This document shows positions 4,560-5,163 of a stretch of DNA of 5,163 nucleotides, in pieces. Source of the DNA: Acidobacteriota bacterium (GTDB taxonomy: Bacteria > Acidobacteriota > Terriglobia > Terriglobales > Acidobacteriaceae); NCBI GenBank assembly GCA_021810735.1, contig JAJZIF010000320.1, forward strand, positions 1-5,163. Reading direction: 5' to 3'. The notes under the pieces are model-generated. The model made no database searches and was not told the origin of the DNA. It saw nothing but the letters and a program-made list of their open reading frames with translations. The stretch's first letter is position 1. The number at the start of each line of letters is the position of its first letter. The position numbers and the translations under genes were made by a program.

Positions 4560-5163
4560 ATGCCACGGTATGGCGGGATTCTGAATTTTGGTGATTTTCG
4601 CGGGTTTACGCGCGACCTGGTGTTGTGGAACCTGGGCGCGTATTTTCTGCTGGTGCTGCTGCATCTGGCGTCCATGCAGGGCTATGGGATGGTGTTCGGG
4701 TTTCTGGCGCTGACGCCGGCGCTGTTTCTGCATGGATTTATCTGGCAGATTGTGACGTATCCCTTCATTCACCAGGGAATTCTGAATACGGCGTTTGAGC
4801 TGCTGTCGCTGTGGTTTCTGGGGAGCTTTCTGGAGGCGAACCACGGGACGCGCTGGCTGGTGGAGATGTTTGCCGTGTCGGTGGTGGGCGCCGGGATTTC
4901 CGGAATTCTGCTGGCTGAGGCGCTGGGAGCCACGATGATACCGCTGATCGGGTGCTGGGGCGGGATTTTCGGCCTGCTGATCGCGTTTGGCGTGCTGTAC
5001 GCGGAGATGGAATTCATGATGTTTCCGCTGCCGATGATGATCAAGGCAAAGTACCTGGTGGCGGTGTATATGCTGATCACAATCGCGTTTCTGTTTTCGG
5101 GCGAGAAGGTGATTGCATTTTCGCAGCTGGGCGGGGCGCTGTTCGGGTACCTGTATATCAAGT
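4560..5163 (+). CDS. Rhomboid-fold membrane protein lacking catalytic residues (partial, pseudoprotease)
   Basis: The frame is open from ATG 4560 to the window edge (201 full codons). The protein is strongly hydrophobic, with several membrane segments at about 20-40, 46-66, 77-91, 101-121, 127-147, 164-180 and 184-200, and fits the rhomboid fold. By alignment of motifs to E. coli GlpG, H71 matches H145. The oxyanion residues H150 and N154 are N76 and E80 (ILNTAFELLSLW), the nucleophile S201 of GxSG is W133 (GCWGGIFGLL), and the catalytic H254 is Q189 (SQLGGALFGYLY). The scaffold glycines are kept, so this is most likely an inactive rhomboid (iRhom/derlin-like in concept) that binds or sorts membrane proteins rather than cutting them. 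No good Shine-Dalgarno is visible; GAGAGAA lies about 8-14 bases upstream. It is co-directional with the peptidase gene 113 bases upstream; the hairpin lies between. The 3' end, where a further domain could follow, is not visible. Confidence 0.85.
   Translation, partial: MPRYGGILNFGDFRGFTRDLVLWNLGAYFLLVLLHLASMQGYGMVFGFLALTPALFLHGFIWQIVTYPFIHQGILNTAFELLSLWFLGSFLEANHGTRWLVEMFAVSVVGAGISGILLAEALGATMIPLIGCWGGIFGLLIAFGVLYAEMEFMMFPLPMMIKAKYLVAVYMLITIAFLFSGEKVIAFSQLGGALFGYLYIK

Noticed and set aside
4094..5161. Minus-strand frames (193, 126 and 130 codons) opposite the peptidase end and rhomboid-like gene
   Set aside because: They are compositional shadows. The plus strand has a continuous hydrophobic frame with rhomboid motifs running off the window edge.

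Overview
The window looks like a chromosomal stretch from a GC-rich member of the Acidobacteriota (class Terriglobia is my best guess). This is an inference from the PheS/PheT sequences, the secreted carboxypeptidase-regulatory-like protein, the M28 peptidase and the rhomboid-like protein, all of which resemble proteins I associate with that group. No database search was possible. There are eight protein genes, two of them cut by the window edges. I see no tRNA, rRNA, CRISPR array, insertion sequence or phage gene, and no gene-free stretch longer than about 140 bases.

Left block (1-1542, minus strand): a phenylalanyl-tRNA synthetase operon read pheS -> small zinc-ribbon-like gene -> pheT (5' end only). 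Three things stand out. PheS carries a four-cysteine insertion in its catalytic domain. A 74-codon, lower-GC, cysteine-rich gene with a strong ribosome binding site sits between pheS and pheT. The visible start of PheT passes directly from its first N-terminal segment to the motif that in E. coli PheT lies after the OB-fold tRNA-binding domain, so that domain appears to be absent. The three reading frames are in phase and closely packed, which suggests one transcript.

Middle (1543-2273): a 136-base divergent spacer with a 14-base perfect palindrome separates pheS from a plus-strand gamma-class carbonic anhydrase-like gene with all three zinc histidines.

Right-middle (2274-2806, minus strand): a two-gene unit. 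A 64-aa LysW-like zinc-ribbon carrier homologue with an extremely acidic tail overlaps by four bases (ATGA) a secreted 113-aa beta-sandwich protein. The codons for the terminal Glu run of the first gene also form the Shine-Dalgarno of the second.

Right (2807-5163, plus strand): a divergent spacer, then a secreted M28 zinc aminopeptidase with a C-terminal Fn3-like domain. A short spacer follows with a direct repeat and a perfect 10-bp hairpin. Last is the 5' part of a rhomboid-fold membrane protein in which all four canonical catalytic or oxyanion positions are substituted, i.e. a probable pseudoprotease.

I see no single new defence or mobile system. The most interesting signals are the remodelled pheS-zinc ribbon-pheT operon, the inactive rhomboid, and the orphan LysW-like protein coupled to a secreted partner.
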